64,000 nucleotides of DNA from Lacticaseibacillus mingshuiensis (GTDB lineage: Bacteria; Bacillota; Bacilli; Lactobacillales; Lactobacillaceae), in assembly GCF_016861785.1 (NCBI RefSeq), contig NZ_BOLS01000003.1:62001-126000 (forward strand), in the 5' to 3' direction. Shown here in pieces: positions 61,296-64,000 of the stretch. The notes beneath the pieces were generated by a model that saw nothing but the letters and a program-made list of their open reading frames with translations, was not told the origin of the DNA and did not search any database. The first letter of the stretch is position 1; each line of letters opens with the position of its first letter. Position numbers and translations under genes: made by a program.

Positions 61296-61397
61296 AATTC
61301 GTCGTCCTCACTTTACTGGCGGCCTCAGCCGCAACCCAAGTCGATAAAAAGGGTACTCTACCATTATCTTAGCGCACAGACACAGGCAACGCAAAAA

Positions 61398-61567
61398 TAA
61401 GGGGTGCGAAGGACGCGGCATTTAGGTCTGAGGAGCTACTGCGGCCTGAGCGTTTGATGGCGCACTTGGCCATCAAGTGCACGAGACAACCAGATACCTC
61501 GACCATGCGGGCCGCAACCTAACTGAGGGTGCGGATGCCCGCGGAATGGTGAGCAGCTCGCGTGAGG
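61398..61567 (-). repeat. Chimeric and partial hairpin repeats
   Basis: A reverse-orientation copy (61400-61520) has a well-paired inner stem (GATGGC/GCCATC) but outer arms of different subtypes (GACGCGGC against GCGGGCCGC), as if two copies had recombined. A second partial copy follows (61524-61567). This is the only case lying between divergent genes. Confidence 0.6.
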
Positions 61568-61725
61568 CCTCGACATCAATGCACTGAGCATCTTCTGATT
61601 TTTCCCAAGTCTTTTTGCTTTCCAAACCCTCTTCTTTCCAGCTATACTGGCGCCAGAGGTAGCTTTCGGCACTGATACACGTCGCCGCCAAGTCTCACGT
61701 CTTAAATAGAAGGAGGCATCATTGC

Positions 61726-63567
61726 ATGCAGATCGCATTGATTGGCGCTGGTCCCCGGGGCCTGCTCGTACTTGAGCGGCTGGTCGCTCTGCAGCGCGTC
61801 GCACCCCAGCCGACGCTGAGCATCACCCTGTTTGATCCATATGGCATCGGTGGGCGCGTCTGGCAAAGTGACCAGCCCCATGAGCTGATCATGAACACCG
61901 CCGCCCAACAGATCACCCTATTTTACGACCAGACCGTCGCCCATCCTGCGCCGTTCACCCCGGGCCCCAGTCTATATGAATGGGCGCGCGATGAGGCAGG
62001 TGCTTATCTCGCCGGGCGCACTGACCTCGGGCAAGCCAACACACTGGCAGCCGAGGCGGTAACGCTTGGGCCAAATGGGTATGCCAGTCGTGCGCTGTAT
62101 GGCGCCTATCAGCAGTGGTTTTTCGCCAAGCTGACCGCCGACTTACCCAAGCAGTCCTATGTCGACCTCCAGAAAGAGACCGTGATAGCCGTTCGCAAAA
62201 ATGGTCAGCGGTTCACAGTGGCGGCGCATCATGGCGGCGACTTTGATGCGGTCGTCATGGCGCTGGGCAATAGTGCGAATACGCTGACCCGGGAGCAAGA
62301 GACCCTGGCCCAATTTTCAACCGCCAACAACCTCCAATATTGGCCGCCGAACTGGCCGAGCGAACCCGATCTGTCCGCCATCACCACTGAGGACACCGTC
62401 ATTTTGCGCGGGCTGGGCCTGAGTTTCTTTGACTTCACCGCGCGGCTGACGGAGGGGCGCGGCGGCCGCTTTGTTGAAAAAGACGGTCAGCTCGCCTACC
62501 TGCCCAGCGGCAACGAACCGCATCTGTTGGCGGGATCGCGGCGCGGCCTCCCATATCACGCGAAGGCGCGGAATGAAAAAGGCCCGAGCGAACTGGTGCC
62601 TGCGCATTTCTTGACCCCTGCCTATCTGGCCAAAATGCGTGCGCAAAAGCCCGCCAGTAGCAGCTGGTTTTGGGAAGGCCTGCAGCACGAAGCCGAGTTC
62701 ATTTATTATTCGCTTCTATTAAAGGCAGACTATCCCGACCAGTCCGTCATCGATTTTCAGCTGCGCATGCTGGCGGACCCCGAGAAGACCGTGGCCGCGC
62801 TGGCTATCAAGGAAGCAGACCGTCTGGACTGGGCAACGCTGATGACACCACCTAAGCCAGCCGACAATGCGGCGTTTCAGCGTTTGCTGGATGCCCAGCT
62901 GCCTGCGGACATTGAAGCGGCCAAGGCAGGAAGCAAGCATGGCCCGTTAACGGCTGCGCTGGAAGTCTGGCGGGATCTGCGGGATGTGGTGCGGACCGTC
63001 GCAAGTGGCGGGATGCTGACGGATGACCAGTACCTGGATCAATTTTTGCGCTGGTTCAACGGACTCAACGATTTTCTGACCATCGGCCCGCCAGTGGTGC
63101 GCATCGCGGAACTCAAGGCCCTGCGCGATGCCGGCATTGTCACCTTACTGCCGCCACAGATGCAGGTCGCCGGAAAAAAAGGCCGGTTTGAAGTCACATC
63201 CGGGCTCTTCCCGGACTTTCGCGCGCGTGGCACCGTCCTGATCGAGGCCCGCGTGCCCGCCGCCAATGCGCCGACTGCCCAAAACCCGCTGATGCAGCAA
63301 TTACTGCACGATGACATGGCAACGCTTTATGAACTCCAGCTTGCAGGTGATAGACGTTTCCAATCTGGGGCGGTCGTCAACGATCGCCGCACACTGCAAC
63401 TCCTCAACAGCGCTCGAGACACCCAGGGGCTGCTCTTTTTCTGGGGCGTGCCGACCGAGGGGTATCATTGGTTGACCACGGCAAGCCCAAGACCGTATGT
63501 CAATGACGTCGCGCTGCGAGAAGCCGCCAGCATCGCCTCGGTGATCTGGGGGCAAGATCCCGCATAA
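61726..63567 (+). CDS. FAD/NAD(P)-binding protein
   Basis: A 613-residue flavoprotein with an N-terminal dinucleotide fold (LIGAGPRGLLVLERL) and a second glycine motif region (VILRGLGLSFFDF). It matches the large FAD-NAD(P)-binding family common in lactic acid bacteria, related to N-hydroxylating monooxygenases. The reaction is unknown. GAAGGAGG precedes the ATG, and TATACT near 61644 is a possible -10. Confidence 0.82.
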   Translation: MQIALIGAGPRGLLVLERLVALQRVAPQPTLSITLFDPYGIGGRVWQSDQPHELIMNTAAQQITLFYDQTVAHPAPFTPGPSLYEWARDEAGAYLAGRTDLGQANTLAAEAVTLGPNGYASRALYGAYQQWFFAKLTADLPKQSYVDLQKETVIAVRKNGQRFTVAAHHGGDFDAVVMALGNSANTLTREQETLAQFSTANNLQYWPPNWPSEPDLSAITTEDTVILRGLGLSFFDFTARLTEGRGGRFVEKDGQLAYLPSGNEPHLLAGSRRGLPYHAKARNEKGPSELVPAHFLTPAYLAKMRAQKPASSSWFWEGLQHEAEFIYYSLLLKADYPDQSVIDFQLRMLADPEKTVAALAIKEADRLDWATLMTPPKPADNAAFQRLLDAQLPADIEAAKAGSKHGPLTAALEVWRDLRDVVRTVASGGMLTDDQYLDQFLRWFNGLNDFLTIGPPVVRIAELKALRDAGIVTLLPPQMQVAGKKGRFEVTSGLFPDFRARGTVLIEARVPAANAPTAQNPLMQQLLHDDMATLYELQLAGDRRFQSGAVVNDRRTLQLLNSARDTQGLLFFWGVPTEGYHWLTTASPRPYVNDVALREAASIASVIWGQDPA

Positions 63568-63678
63568 GGTGTCGGCACAAGGTGGACCAGTCGGCCGTTC
63601 CCAGAACCGGTCCATGCCGTTTAAACCGCGACCCCATCGCGTTTCTCTCAACCAACAAGAATCCCGGTCTATCAACAT

Positions 63679-63700
63679 CGGTCCCCGGACCGGTGTTTTT
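63679..63700 (+). terminator. Terminator of the flavoprotein gene
   Basis: CGGTCC (63679-63684) and GGACCG (63687-63692) form a short stem followed by five T residues. Confidence 0.65.
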
Positions 63701-63820
63701 GTATACACTAATTTTCGTCCATTGGAAGCGGCTCCGCGCCGATTCTTTTTTGCGGAAAGTGACTGGTATCGCTGTTTTATAATCCCGCCCGGCGCCGTGG
63801 TTTCCACCAAACGCGTGTTA

Positions 63821-63851
63821 CGTTTGACAAACGGCCGGTCAATGGTATACC
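63821..63851 (+). promoter_or_regulatory. Promoter with overlapping palindrome near the window end
   Basis: TTGACA (63824-63829) and TATACC (63846-63851) are 16 bases apart. CGTTTG-A-CAAACG (63821-63833) overlaps the -35 box and could be an operator. The remaining sequence to 64000 shows no gene; the transcribed gene, if any, lies beyond the window. Confidence 0.45.
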
Positions 63852-64000
63852 GGGAAAATGCGTCAAACACGGGCACTCAAAGGAAGATGTTCACACGTTT
63901 CAAAAGATAAACGCTACACTTTTCTTGTTTCTTTTTGCGTATGATTTTCATGAATGGTCAATTATAGCAAAGCGTGTTAATCGGAACCGTGAATCTATTT

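Noticed and set aside
63569-63910. 113-residue reading frame near the window end
   Set aside because: It overlaps the terminator of the flavoprotein gene and the promoter region, with no ribosome-binding site or known pattern.

Overview
The window reads as chromosome from a GC-rich member of the Lactobacillaceae, most likely Lacticaseibacillus or a close relative. Support comes from the Gram-positive ribosome-binding sites, a ComX/SigH-type sigma factor, the order rpmG-secE-nusG-rplK-rplA-rplJ-rplL, the block tadA-SRP RNA-dnaX-recR-tmk-darA-holB-yabA-rsmI, lactobacillus-restricted small families (LVIS_2131-like, LBP_cg2779-like) and a tetrahydrofolate riboswitch before folT. No tRNA, rRNA, CRISPR array, prophage or insertion sequence was seen.

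Layout. 1-3.1 kb: nucleoside salvage (adenosine deaminase, pyrimidine-nucleoside phosphorylase). 3.1-11.7 kb: a respiratory block with cytochrome bd oxidase and its assembly transporter (cydABDC), then a polyprenyl diphosphate synthase and a MenA-type prenyltransferase, divergently arranged. 11.7-15.6 kb: a phosphoesterase, a long noncoding stretch, a frameshifted secreted serine protease and sigH/comX. 15.6-24.2 kb: a flavin-based extracellular electron transfer (FLEET/EET) locus, arranged divergently. To the left are ndh2, eetA, eetB and dmkB. To the right are pplA, the flavin transferase fmnB/apbE and two tandem dmkA-type prenyltransferases. 24.4-42.6 kb: information-processing housekeeping genes with mprF and a small permease/regulator group inserted. 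42.7-47.6 kb: a DNA glycosylase, asparaginase, folT and tsaB-rimI-tsaD. 48-64 kb: accessory metabolism, including pepF, DUF915 and DUF554 proteins, a divergent deformylase, a LysE exporter, gatD without murT, flavodoxin, lactate oxidase, NADH oxidase and a large FAD/NAD-binding protein.

How it fits together. Redox disposal is the dominant theme. Two polyprenyl diphosphate synthases and three UbiA-family prenyltransferases lie within about 15 kb, which suggests two parallel quinone supplies: one beside cytochrome bd for oxygen and one inside the EET locus for Ndh2, PplA and extracellular acceptors. Lactate oxidase, flavodoxin and NADH oxidase add further flavin-dependent electron sinks.

Most unusual features. 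(1) A family of about 100-bp hairpin repeats (seven well-formed copies, one chimeric copy and several half copies) shows arm-to-arm compensatory changes. (2) Three gene-free intergenic stretches each have a sigma-A-like promoter overlapped by a cre-like (CcpA) site and end at an intrinsic terminator; they look like catabolite-controlled noncoding RNAs. (3) The EET locus carries tandem dmkA paralogues, a terminator between ndh2 and eetA, and palindromes in its divergent promoter region. All of these are read by eye; no database search or folding was run.
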